Assembly: GCF_006494815.1 (NCBI RefSeq)
Contig: NZ_CP041091.1
Coordinates: forward strand, 2,122,501-2,186,500
Direction of reading: 5' to 3'
Origin: Nocardioides sambongensis
GTDB lineage: Bacteria > Actinomycetota > Actinomycetes > Propionibacteriales > Nocardioidaceae
DNA: 64,000 nucleotides
Made by a program: the position numbers and the translations under genes
Notes under the pieces: generated by a model
Told to the model about the DNA's origin: nothing
The model's database searches: none
The model's input: the letters and a program-made list of their open reading frames with translations, nothing else
Shown here: one piece after another, positions 54,180 to 61,459 of the stretch
Layout: every line of letters starts with the position of its first letter
Position numbering within the stretch: position 1 is the stretch's first letter

Positions 54180-55494
54180 TCGAGGCACACGGGATCGGCG
54201 GTCAGGCCGACCTGCCGATCCCCTGGAACTGGCGATCTCGGGCGCGGTCGCCGCCTTGGTCCTCTCCTTCACCGTGCTGGTGGTGGCCTGGCGGACCCCG
54301 CGGTACTCCACCCCGGGCGGTCGCGCGGTCCCGCTGGTCCAGCGCCTGGTGGACGCCCGGTGGTACCGGGTCGCCCTGCGGGTGCTGGGCATGGTGCTCT
54401 TCGTGTTCACCGCGGCCACCGCGGTGTTCGGCGAGAACGCGCTCACCAACCCGTTCTTCGGGATCGTCTACGTGTGGTGGTGGGTCGGCCTGATCGCGGC
54501 GTCGCTGCTGTTCGGACCGGTGTGGCGGGCGATCAGCCCGGTGCGCACCATCAACGCCGGGTTGGCGCGGCTGGCCGGCAGCGACCCCGAGGTCGGGGTG
54601 CGCGAGTATCCGTCCTGGCTCGGCTACTGGCCCGCCGCCATCGGCCTCTACTCCTTCGTCTGGCTCGAGCTGGTCTACCGGTTCTCCACCGAGCTGGGCT
54701 CGGTGCGGTTGTGGTGCGCGCTGTACGTCGCCGTGATGCTGATCGGCGGCGCGGTCTTCGGCAACCGCTTCTACGAGCGTGCGGATCCGTTCGAGGTGTA
54801 CTCGACACTGGTCGGCAAGCTCTCGGTGTGGGCGCGCCACGAGGGCCGCCTGGTCGTCCGGAGCCCGCTGGCGAACCTGGCCACGGTGACCGTGCGGCCG
54901 GGTCTGGTGGCGGTGGTCGGGGTGCTGTTCGGCAGCACCGCGTTCGACTCGTTCAAGGAGTCGGCCTGGTGGATCACCACCACCTACCGGTCCGACATCT
55001 CCGGGACCGTGCTCGACAACGTCGCGCTGCTGGTCTTCTGCCTGACCGCCGCCGGACTCTTCTCCCTCGCCTGCGCGGCGGTCGGCATCGGCACCCCGCT
55101 GGAGGGGCGGGTCCGGCGCCGGGACCTGCCGGACCTGTTCGCGCACTCGATGGTGCCGATCATCGCCGGCTACATCTTCGCCCACTACCTGACCCTGCTG
55201 GTCGACATCGGCACGCAGACGCTGGCCCGGGCGAGCGACCCCTTCGGCGAGGGCTGGGACATCCTGGGCACGGCCGGGCTGGAGCCGTCGTACTGGTTCT
55301 CCTACCACCCGACGGTGCTGGCCACGGTGAAGGTGCTCGCGGTGGTGGTCGGACACGTGGTGGCCGCGGTCGCGGCGCACGACCGCGCGCTGGAGGTGCT
55401 GCCGCGGCGTCACCAGATCACCGGGCAGCTGCCGCTGCTGGCGGTGATGGTGGTCTTCACCGCGGGCGGCCTCTTCCTCCTGTTCAACGCCTGA
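54176..55494 (+). CDS. Polytopic membrane protein partner of the lipoprotein (apparent -1 frameshift)
   Basis: Begins at GTG 54176, overlapping the lipoprotein TGA. It reads VIEAHGIGGQADLPIPWN and then the frame shifts at 54229; adding one C gives N-L-A-I-S-G-A-V-A-A-L-V-L-S-F-T, the first helix of a 439-residue protein with about ten membrane helices. A central loop has GREYPSW-like and WRAISPVRTINA segments. The N-terminus sits outside with a His-rich start. I recall similar actinobacterial proteins paired with cupredoxin-like lipoproteins but cannot name the function. The stop lies in a perfect palindrome. Confidence 0.75.
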
Positions 55495-55509
55495 CCCGGG
55501 CCCGGGTCA
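55492..55509. terminator. Perfect 18-bp palindrome spanning both convergent stop codons
   Basis: TGACCCGGGCCCGGGTCA is a perfect palindrome with no loop. Its ends are the TGA stop of the membrane gene (+) and the TGA stop of the ATPase gene (-). It could form a short hairpin at each mRNA 3' end. Confidence 0.6.
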
Positions 55510-56721
55510 CCGGCCCGCCGGCACCCGCCCCGCGGCCGCGGCGATCGAGTCGAGCAGGCCCGCGACGGCCCGGACCAGGGCGGAGTCCCCGGACTCGACC
55601 AGACTGCGGCCGGCCACCAGGGCACGGTCCACCGCCGCCTGGTCCTCGGGCAGGAAGGTCAGCCGACGGGCGCCGAAGCCGGCCAGCATCGCGGCCACGT
55701 CGCGCTCCCGCCACCCGAGGCTCGGTCGCATCCGGTTGACCACCACCTGCGGCTCCGCGCCGGGGACCGCCTCGGCCAGGTCGTGCAGCCCCCGGGCCAG
55801 ACGGGTCAGCCCCACCGGGTCGGCGCTGCCGACGACGACGATCTCGTCCGCGAGGGCGAGCGCCTCCAGGGTGAGCCCGTTGCGCTCGGGTCGCGAGCCC
55901 ATCTCGCCGGCCGGGTCCTGCTCCAGGCAGAAGCCGGTGTCGAGCACCACCTGCGTCTGCCGCCGGGCCCGCTCGACCAGCTGCTCGAGCGTGCCCGGAC
56001 GGACCTCCACCCAGCGGTCGGCACGTGGCAGCCCGGTGACCAGCCAGAGCCGGTCGGAGAGCCGCCGCTGGACGGTGGCGACCCGCTCGGCGAGGGTGCC
56101 GGACGCCGCCAGCCGGGCCGCGGCGAGCAGTCCCGAGACCTCGTCGAGCACACCGAGCTGCTGCGCGACGCTGCCGCCGTAGGGGTCGGCGTCGACGAGC
56201 ACGGTGGTCAGCTCACGGCGGGCGAGCTCGGCCGCCAGGGCGGTCGCGACCGTCGTCCGGCCGGGTGCTCCGCCAGGACCCCAGACGGCGACCACACGGC
56301 CCGGCGCCAGGCCGGCCGGTGCCGCCTCGGGCGGCGGGGTGGTCCTCACCCGCGGCACCGTGGCGGCAGCGGGCTCACCGGGCGCGGTGCGCACGGCGGC
56401 GACCAGGTCGTCCAACGGGTCCTGCCCGACGACCTGGCGGATGCCGATGCGCTGGGCGGCCGGTCGCGCCGTCATCGGGTCCTCGGCCACCGCCACCACC
56501 CGCACCCCGTGCTCGGCGAGGCGGTCCACGACAGTGGTGTCGAGACCACCCACCTCGACGCCCACCACCGCGACGTCCGCCTGACCGGTGCTGGCAGCGG
56601 CCAGCAGGTCGTCGACGTCGACGCAGCGCTTGAGCACCACCACCCCCGGATGGGCATTGAGGACACCGAACGCCGAGGACTCCCAGGCGGCACCGGTCGA
56701 GACCAGCAGCGCGATGATCAC
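55507..56721 (-). CDS. CpaE/MinD-like P-loop ATPase
   Basis: A 404-residue protein. An N-terminal receiver-like region (VAVVGVEVGGL, ~1-110) precedes a ParA/MinD-type P-loop domain. The Walker A site reads GPGGAPGRTT, with Arg at the position of the usual lysine; this variant occurs in several actinobacterial CpaE-like proteins. Switch-like segments (LVDADPYGGS, VLDTGF) and the later NRMRPS remain. Such proteins help locate Flp/Tad pilus machinery or septum components. With the SAF gene 40 bp upstream and a BldC-like gene next, it looks like the edge of a Tad-type secretion operon without its other genes in the window. Confidence 0.8.
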   Translation of the reverse strand: MIIALLVSTGAAWESSAFGVLNAHPGVVVLKRCVDVDDLLAAASTGQADVAVVGVEVGGLDTTVVDRLAEHGVRVVAVAEDPMTARPAAQRIGIRQVVGQDPLDDLVAAVRTAPGEPAAATVPRVRTTPPPEAAPAGLAPGRVVAVWGPGGAPGRTTVATALAAELARRELTTVLVDADPYGGSVAQQLGVLDEVSGLLAAARLAASGTLAERVATVQRRLSDRLWLVTGLPRADRWVEVRPGTLEQLVERARRQTQVVLDTGFCLEQDPAGEMGSRPERNGLTLEALALADEIVVVGSADPVGLTRLARGLHDLAEAVPGAEPQVVVNRMRPSLGWRERDVAAMLAGFGARRLTFLPEDQAAVDRALVAGRSLVESGDSALVRAVAGLLDSIAAAAGRVPAGR

Positions 56722-56761
56722 CGCAGACTCCCCCGGCGCTCGGGAGCGGGCGAGGGCCGGC

Positions 56762-57445
56762 TCATCCGCGCTGCACGATCCGGATCACCGGATCGTCCAT
56801 CGCGGCCAGCAACGCCTCGAAGCCCTCGACCCGGTCCTCCGGGACCGCGACCACGATCTGCCGGAAGCCCGAGACCGCGAAGGCCTCCTGGTAGGCGGGC
56901 GCCTCGACGACGCCGACCCGCTCCAGGGCCCGGCCCTCGCCGTCGCTGCGACGTACCCCGCGGTCGTCGACGTAGACGTCGACCTCCGAGCCGACCGTCA
57001 CCGAGGGCGGGACCCGGTTGGGCTCCACCTCCAGCGGGACCTGGAGCAGCGAGCGCTCGGTCGCCGGTACCACCGCCGAGCGCGCCAGCAGCTCGCCACC
57101 GCCGACGGAGCGGTTGAGCACCAGCCCGCCCGGCAGGTCGGTCGCCGCGCTGTAGTAGAGCGACTCGTCCTCGCCGTCGGCGAACCGGACGCGCCGGACC
57201 GCCACGTCGTCGGGTCCGATCTCCGTGCCGCCACCGAGGTCCACGGAGACCACCCACACCGGGACGGTCTCGTCAGCAGCGGCGAGCAGACGGGCGCCGG
57301 CGAGCACCGACGCGCAGAGGAGGAGGACACCGATCCACAGTCGCGGATCCCTCCAGCCCGCGCGCCGCGTGCGGCTGGCGAGCGGAGGGACCGGACCAGG
57401 AGAATTCCCGAGATTCCTGGACACGGTCACCCATCTTGGCGGCAA
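56762..57445 (-). CDS. SAF-domain (CpaB-like) membrane-anchored protein
   Basis: A 227-residue protein. A basic N-terminus, one membrane helix (about residues 34-55) and an extracytoplasmic SAF domain (VPVWVVSVDLGGGTEIGPDDVAVRRV, GGGELLARSAVV) similar to pilus assembly protein CpaB. It ends with a region of predicted beta strands (RQIVVAVPEDRVEGF). ATG at 57445 is the listed start; the GTG at 57424 is an alternative. The downstream CpaE-like gene is 40 bp away on the same strand. Confidence 0.8.
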   Translation of the reverse strand: MPPRWVTVSRNLGNSPGPVPPLASRTRRAGWRDPRLWIGVLLLCASVLAGARLLAAADETVPVWVVSVDLGGGTEIGPDDVAVRRVRFADGEDESLYYSAATDLPGGLVLNRSVGGGELLARSAVVPATERSLLQVPLEVEPNRVPPSVTVGSEVDVYVDDRGVRRSDGEGRALERVGVVEAPAYQEAFAVSGFRQIVVAVPEDRVEGFEALLAAMDDPVIRIVQRG

Positions 57446-57518
57446 CTCGTCCGGGCGTCACCTGGTCCTCCACAGGGTGGGCGGGGCGACCTTCGCCGGG
57501 GCCGATGGAGGTGGGACG

Positions 57519-57764
57519 ATGACCAGCATGGCCCCCTCCCCGCGCTTTCTGACCCTGGCCGACGTGGCCGAGGTGCTGAACACGTCCAGCGCCCAGGTGT
57601 ACGCGCTGGTGCGGCGGGGCGACCTCCCGGCGATCAAGATCGGTGGCCGGGGTCAGTGGCGGGTGGAGAGCAGCAAGCTCGAGGAGTACATCGAGCAGAT
57701 GTACTCCGAGGCCCGCCAGTTCGTGGTGGACCACCCGTTCGTGGAGTCCGACAGCACCGAGTGA
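57519..57764 (+). CDS. BldC/excisionase-like helix-turn-helix DNA-binding protein
   Basis: An 81-residue MerR-like HTH protein: FLTLADVAEVLNTSSAQVYALVRRGDLPAIKIGGRGQWRVESSKLEEYIEQMY is the winged HTH of BldC/excisionase-type regulators. BldC is a developmental regulator in Streptomyces that binds DNA cooperatively. The start at 57519 is chosen with GGAGGTGGGACG before it. Divergent from the SAF gene, which it may control. It has a 20-residue acidic tail. Confidence 0.87.
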   Translation: MTSMAPSPRFLTLADVAEVLNTSSAQVYALVRRGDLPAIKIGGRGQWRVESSKLEEYIEQMYSEARQFVVDHPFVESDSTE

Positions 57765-57786
57765 GCCGACCGCCCCAGCGGCCGGG

Positions 57787-59385
57787 TCAGCCCACCTCGC
57801 CGTCGAGGGTGACCTCGACGTTCTGCTCCTCCTCGCCCCGGACCACGGTGAACTCGATCGTCTCCCCGGGCTGGTGGGTGCGGATGGCCACGATCAGCGC
57901 GATCCCGTCGGTGACCATCTGACCGTCGACCTGCGTGATCCGGTCGCCCTTCTCCAGCCCGGCGTCCTCGGCCGGGCTGCCCTCGACGATCTCGTCCAGG
58001 ACGGCACCGTCGCCCTCCGTGACTCCCCCGGTCTGCACCTGGGCGCCGATCACCGGATACTCGGCCTCACCGGTGCGCAGGATCTGGTCGGCGGTGATCC
58101 GGACCTGCTCCACCGGGATCGCGAAGCCGACGCCGATGTTGCCGGCATCGCCGGAGGCGCCGCCGTTGGTCGCGATCGCCGAGTTGACCCCGACCACCTG
58201 GCCACGCAGGTCGACGAGCGGGCCACCGGAGTTGCCCGGGTTGATGGCCGCGTCGGTCTGCACGGCGTTGATGTAGGACGAGTCGTCCGCGGAGTCCCCG
58301 GTGGTGACCGGGCGGTTCTTGGCGCTGACGATGCCGGAGGTCACCGTGGCGCTGAGCCCCAGCGGTGAGCCGATCGCCACCACCGGGTCGCCGACCCGCA
58401 GTGCCTCCGAGCTGCCGAGCGTGGCGGCCTTGAGGGCGGCGTCCTCCTCGATCTGCAGCACCGCGAGGTCGTAGACCGGGCTGCGGCCGACCACGGTGGC
58501 GTCGTGCCGCGTGCCGTCAGCGTCGACGACCTCGATCGCCCCGTCGTCCTGCGCGGCGTCGGCGACCACGTGGTTGTTGGTGACCACGTGTCCCTGCCTG
58601 TCGAGGACGAAGCCGGAGCCGGTGGCGCCGTTCGCCTCGCCGCCGAACTCGGCGATGATCTGCACCGTGCTGGGCAGCACGGCGTCGGCGACGGCGGCCA
58701 CCGAGCCTCCGTCCTCGAGCGGCGGGAGCGGCTCGAGGTCGACGTCGTCCAGACCACCGGCGTACCGTCCGTCGCCGCCCTCGATCCACTCGTCGTAGAT
58801 CGCGGCTCCGGCCACGCCGCCGCCGAGCCCGAGCAGCAGGACCAGCGCGGCGACGCCGAGCCCGCGCAGCACCCGGGGGCCGCCGCTGTTGGCACGGTGG
58901 CGGTGCACGGTCAGCTGGTCGACCGGCAACGGCGTGGTGATCGGCGGAGCGCTGGGCGGCGGCCCGGCGGCGGTGCCCTCGGTGGTCGCGGCGGCCGGGC
59001 CCTCGGCGCCGGTCGAGGGGGCCACGGACTCCGTGCTGGTCGCGGGGAGCGCGGACGGCGGCGGGGGCGGCGGTACGGCGCCCGGCGGCGTCAGGGGCCG
59101 GTCGTCGGCGCTCGGCGGCGCCCACTGGCCCGACCCGACCGGGTCCGACGTCGGAGCGGGCTCTCCGGGGACGGCGCCGGGCATCGCCTCGGGCATCGCC
59201 TCGGGTGTGGCCTCAGGTGTGGCCTCAGCCGCAGTCGCCGGCGTCTCCGGCTGCTCGGCGTCGGGCCGTCCGGGGCGCACCGCCTGGATCGGCGCGGTCT
59301 CCTCGAGTCCGTCCTCGCCGGGACGGCCGGTGCCCGCGGCGTCGTCGGCGTCAGGACCCGGGACGTCGCTCTGATCGTCGTTCAC
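57787..59385 (-). CDS. htrA: HtrA/DegP-type serine protease with PDZ domain
   Basis: A 532-residue membrane-anchored protease. A disordered N-terminus of about 170 residues is rich in Pro, Ala and Glu, with an EATPEAT/MPEAM repeat. One transmembrane helix (about 180-205) follows, then the trypsin domain with His in T-N-N-H-V-V-A, Asp in Y-D-L-A-V-L-Q and Ser in N-P-G-N-S-G-G-P, and a C-terminal PDZ domain (VLDEIVEGSPAEDAGLEKGDRI). It degrades or repairs misfolded envelope proteins. It sits after sigE, the anti-sigma and a small membrane gene, as in mycobacteria. It resembles Rv1223 HtrA in position. Confidence 0.93.
   Translation of the reverse strand: MNDDQSDVPGPDADDAAGTGRPGEDGLEETAPIQAVRPGRPDAEQPETPATAAEATPEATPEAMPEAMPGAVPGEPAPTSDPVGSGQWAPPSADDRPLTPPGAVPPPPPPSALPATSTESVAPSTGAEGPAAATTEGTAAGPPPSAPPITTPLPVDQLTVHRHRANSGGPRVLRGLGVAALVLLLGLGGGVAGAAIYDEWIEGGDGRYAGGLDDVDLEPLPPLEDGGSVAAVADAVLPSTVQIIAEFGGEANGATGSGFVLDRQGHVVTNNHVVADAAQDDGAIEVVDADGTRHDATVVGRSPVYDLAVLQIEEDAALKAATLGSSEALRVGDPVVAIGSPLGLSATVTSGIVSAKNRPVTTGDSADDSSYINAVQTDAAINPGNSGGPLVDLRGQVVGVNSAIATNGGASGDAGNIGVGFAIPVEQVRITADQILRTGEAEYPVIGAQVQTGGVTEGDGAVLDEIVEGSPAEDAGLEKGDRITQVDGQMVTDGIALIVAIRTHQPGETIEFTVVRGEEEQNVEVTLDGEVG
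59181..59229. repeat. 12-bp tandem repeat in the htrA N-terminal region
   Basis: Two pairs of 12-bp units (GCATCGCCTCGG and TGTGGCCTCAGG types) encode the (E)-A-M/T-P-E ladder of the disordered cytoplasmic tail. Confidence 0.75.
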
Positions 59386-59449
59386 GCGTCACATCATGGC
59401 CGATGGGACCACACGCGAGCCGCCCACCCTCAACGGGCGGGCGTGGCTC

Positions 59450-59746
59450 TCACCCGAAGAACCGGTCGACCGGTGCGGGAAGACGGCTGGCGACGTTGCG
59501 GACCGCGGAGCCGCCGGCGGGGGTGCGCTGGGAGGTGCTGCCCGCGCCCTGGCCCGGGGTATGGCTGGGGGGCTGGCTCGGCGTCGCCTGGTTGATCTGG
59601 GTGACCGGCGGACGACGCTCGGCGGTGCCGGTGCCGGGTGCCACGCCGAGTGCCACCACTCCGAGCAGCGCGGCGCCCAGAGCGCCTCCGCCGATGACCG
59701 CCATCCCGCCCGGCAGGGAGCGACGCGGGGTCGCCGGAGCGGCCAT
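59450..59746 (-). CDS. Small single-pass membrane protein between anti-sigma and htrA
   Basis: A 98-residue protein: [23 protein letters not shown], one hydrophobic helix (about 15-38), and a Pro/Thr/Gln-rich outer tail. ATG at 59746 overlaps the anti-sigma stop as ATGA, so it is translationally coupled. It may be a split or reduced membrane half of an RseA-type anti-sigma factor, with the zinc half encoded by the preceding gene. That is an inference from position and size; the family is not recognised. Confidence 0.6.
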   Translation of the reverse strand: MAAPATPRRSLPGGMAVIGGGALGAALLGVVALGVAPGTGTAERRPPVTQINQATPSQPPSHTPGQGAGSTSQRTPAGGSAVRNVASRLPAPVDRFFG

Positions 59747-59967
59747 CAGCCGCTCGCCGGGGTGAGGTTCATCAGCGAGCCCTTGAGGTCCGCCGGCGTG
59801 CACCGGGCGTCGAGGCCGGCGAGCCGGGTCTTCACCCAGCCTTCGTGCTCCACGAGGTCACGGCACCGGTGGCAGGCGTAGACGTGCGCCCACGCCTCCT
59901 CGGCCTCCGCCGGCGCCATCTGTCCGTCGAGCAGCGCGCTGACCCTGGTGCCGAGGTGCCCGATCAT
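59746..59967 (-). CDS. Zinc-containing anti-sigma factor (ZAS, RseA-like, short)
   Basis: A 73-residue protein with the zinc-binding anti-sigma signature H-x3-C-x2-C (HVYACHRC, about residues 28-35) inside a helical ASD domain ([13 protein letters not shown]). It should bind SigE and release it under thiol or envelope stress. Canonical RseA carries more sequence after the domain; here the soluble unit ends at a -4 overlap with a small membrane protein. Its start overlaps sigE (ATGA), and translational coupling fits the need for a matched sigma:anti-sigma ratio. Confidence 0.85.
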   Translation of the reverse strand: MIGHLGTRVSALLDGQMAPAEAEEAWAHVYACHRCRDLVEHEGWVKTRLAGLDARCTPADLKGSLMNLTPASG

Positions 59968-60563
59968 GCGGTCGCCCCGGGCACCAGGCCGGGCCGGGTC
60001 GGGCCGGCGTACCGGGTGCGCCCGTCCACGGGCGCGCGGTGGGCCAGGGCACTGCGCAGCATCGCCCGGCCACGGTGGATCCGGGAGCGCACGGTGCCCA
60101 GCTTGGCACCGAGGATCTCGGCGATCTCCTCATAGCTGAGGCCCTCGATGTCGCACAGCACCACGGCGGCGCGGAAGTCGGGGGGCAGCGCGGCGAGAGC
60201 GCTCTCCACGTCGTCGTCGAACATCCGGTCCGCATAGGCCGCCTCGGGCGGCGCGGCGGCGCTGGCCAGCTTGGCGGCCCGCTCGTCGGTCAGTGCGTCG
60301 AACCGGATCCGCTGCTTGCGACGGGCCTGGTCCAGGAAGAGGTTGGTGGTGATCCGGTGCAGCCACCCCGCGAAGGTTCCGGGCGTGTAGGTGTGCAGCG
60401 AGCGGAACACCCGGACGAAGACCTCCTGGGTGAGGTCCTCGGCGTCGTGACGGTTCCCGGTCAGGCGCAGGGCGAGGCGATACACCCGGTCGGTGTGCTC
60501 CTCGACGATCTCCTGCCACTCCGGGGCGACCCACTCCTGCCCCGGCTCCGTCTGCGACGTCAT
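59964..60563 (-). CDS. sigE: ECF sigma factor SigE
   Basis: A 199-residue ECF sigma. Region 2: [40 protein letters not shown]. Region 4: [47 protein letters not shown] at 60563 is chosen with GGAAGAGGG seven bases upstream; the longer frame to 60749 reaches into the divergent gene and is not favoured. Homologous to SigE of mycobacteria in position (O-methyltransferase, sigE, rseA, htrA). It responds to envelope and oxidative stress in other actinobacteria. The anti-sigma gene follows with a 4-bp overlap. Confidence 0.93.
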   Translation of the reverse strand: MTSQTEPGQEWVAPEWQEIVEEHTDRVYRLALRLTGNRHDAEDLTQEVFVRVFRSLHTYTPGTFAGWLHRITTNLFLDQARRKQRIRFDALTDERAAKLASAAAPPEAAYADRMFDDDVESALAALPPDFRAAVVLCDIEGLSYEEIAEILGAKLGTVRSRIHRGRAMLRSALAHRAPVDGRTRYAGPTRPGLVPGATA

Positions 60564-60611
60564 CTCGGCATCCCTCTTCCGCTTGGTCCGTACCAACCCT
60601 GACGACTCCTT

Positions 60612-60639
60612 CACGCTAGATGCGTCTCCTGAGGTTTCC
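60612..60639 (-). promoter_or_regulatory. Candidate ECF-type promoter of sigE
   Basis: On the minus strand GGAAAC (60639-60634) and CGTG (60615-60612) are 18 nt apart, close to the GGAAC-n17/18-CGTT pattern of SigE-type promoters. It lies 49 bp before the sigE start and could support autoregulation. Confidence 0.5.
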
Positions 60640-60736
60640 CTGTGAAAGAGCACAACGGTCGGCACGGACCCGTTGTTCCCGGCCGACACACCGGTCGCGC
60701 ATGCCGTCGCAGCGCCCGACGGCCTAGGGTTGGCGC

Positions 60737-61390
60737 GTGGCCCTGACACCGATCAACCCCACCAGCTGGACCTATGCCGAGGAGTACGTCGCCGAGGACC
60801 CCGTCCTCGCCGCCGCGCGAGCTCGTGCCGAGGAGGTCGGGGTCGCCGCGATCGGCAGCGGTGGCGGCGCCGCACTGCGATTCCTCGCCGCCGTGCTCGA
60901 GGCGCGGGCAGTGGTCGAGATCGGCACCGGCACCGGCGTCTCCGGTCTGTGGCTGCTGCGCGGGATGCGGCCCGACGGGGTGCTCACCACCGTGGACGTG
61001 GAGACCGAGCACCAGCGTCTGGCGCGCGAGTCGTTCAAGGACGACGGGATCGCACCGCAGCGGGTGCGCACCATCGCCGGCGCCGCGCTCGACGTCCTCC
61101 CTCGGCTCACCGACGGCCACTACGACCTGGTCTTCGCCGACGGCGACAAGATCGAGTACAGCGCCTACCTGGACGAGGCGCTGCGGCTGCTCCGGCCCGG
61201 CGGCGTGGTGGCCTTCGACAACGCGCTGTGGCACGACCGCGTGGCCGACCCGGCGCAGCGCGACGAGCAGACGACGGCGATCCGGGAGCTGGTGGTGCGG
61301 ATCGCGGAGACCGAGGGCCTGGTGCCGGCGCTGCTGCCGGTCGGCGACGGCCTCCTGGTGGCCAAGAAGGTCTGGTTCCCCGAGGGCTGA
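60737..61390 (+). CDS. SAM-dependent O-methyltransferase (class I)
   Basis: A 217-residue methyltransferase, COMT-like. The SAM motif is [12 protein letters not shown] (about residues 57-68), with D-V-E following strand 2 and [10 protein letters not shown] (metal/substrate Asp). The start GTG at 60737 begins [22 protein letters not shown]. Homologues next to sigE (Rv1220c) methylate unknown catechol-type acceptors. Divergent from sigE with 173 bp between starts. Confidence 0.92.
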   Translation: MALTPINPTSWTYAEEYVAEDPVLAAARARAEEVGVAAIGSGGGAALRFLAAVLEARAVVEIGTGTGVSGLWLLRGMRPDGVLTTVDVETEHQRLARESFKDDGIAPQRVRTIAGAALDVLPRLTDGHYDLVFADGDKIEYSAYLDEALRLLRPGGVVAFDNALWHDRVADPAQRDEQTTAIRELVVRIAETEGLVPALLPVGDGLLVAKKVWFPEG

Positions 61391-61415
61391 TGCGGGCCCG
61401 CGGGTCCCCTCAGCC

Positions 61416-61440
61416 CGGAGCCAGGCCCGACCTGGCTCCG
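61416..61440. terminator. Hairpin between convergent methyltransferase and pepA
   Basis: A perfect 10-bp stem (61416-61425 with 61431-61440) and a 5-nt loop lie between the two convergent stops. No T-run. It probably acts in both directions. Confidence 0.6.
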
Positions 61441-61459
61441 AGCCCACGAGGCTCCGGGA

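Noticed and set aside
59964-60749. Longer sigE starting at 60749
   Set aside because: The extension overlaps the divergent methyltransferase start and the candidate promoter; the ATG at 60563 has a good ribosome site.
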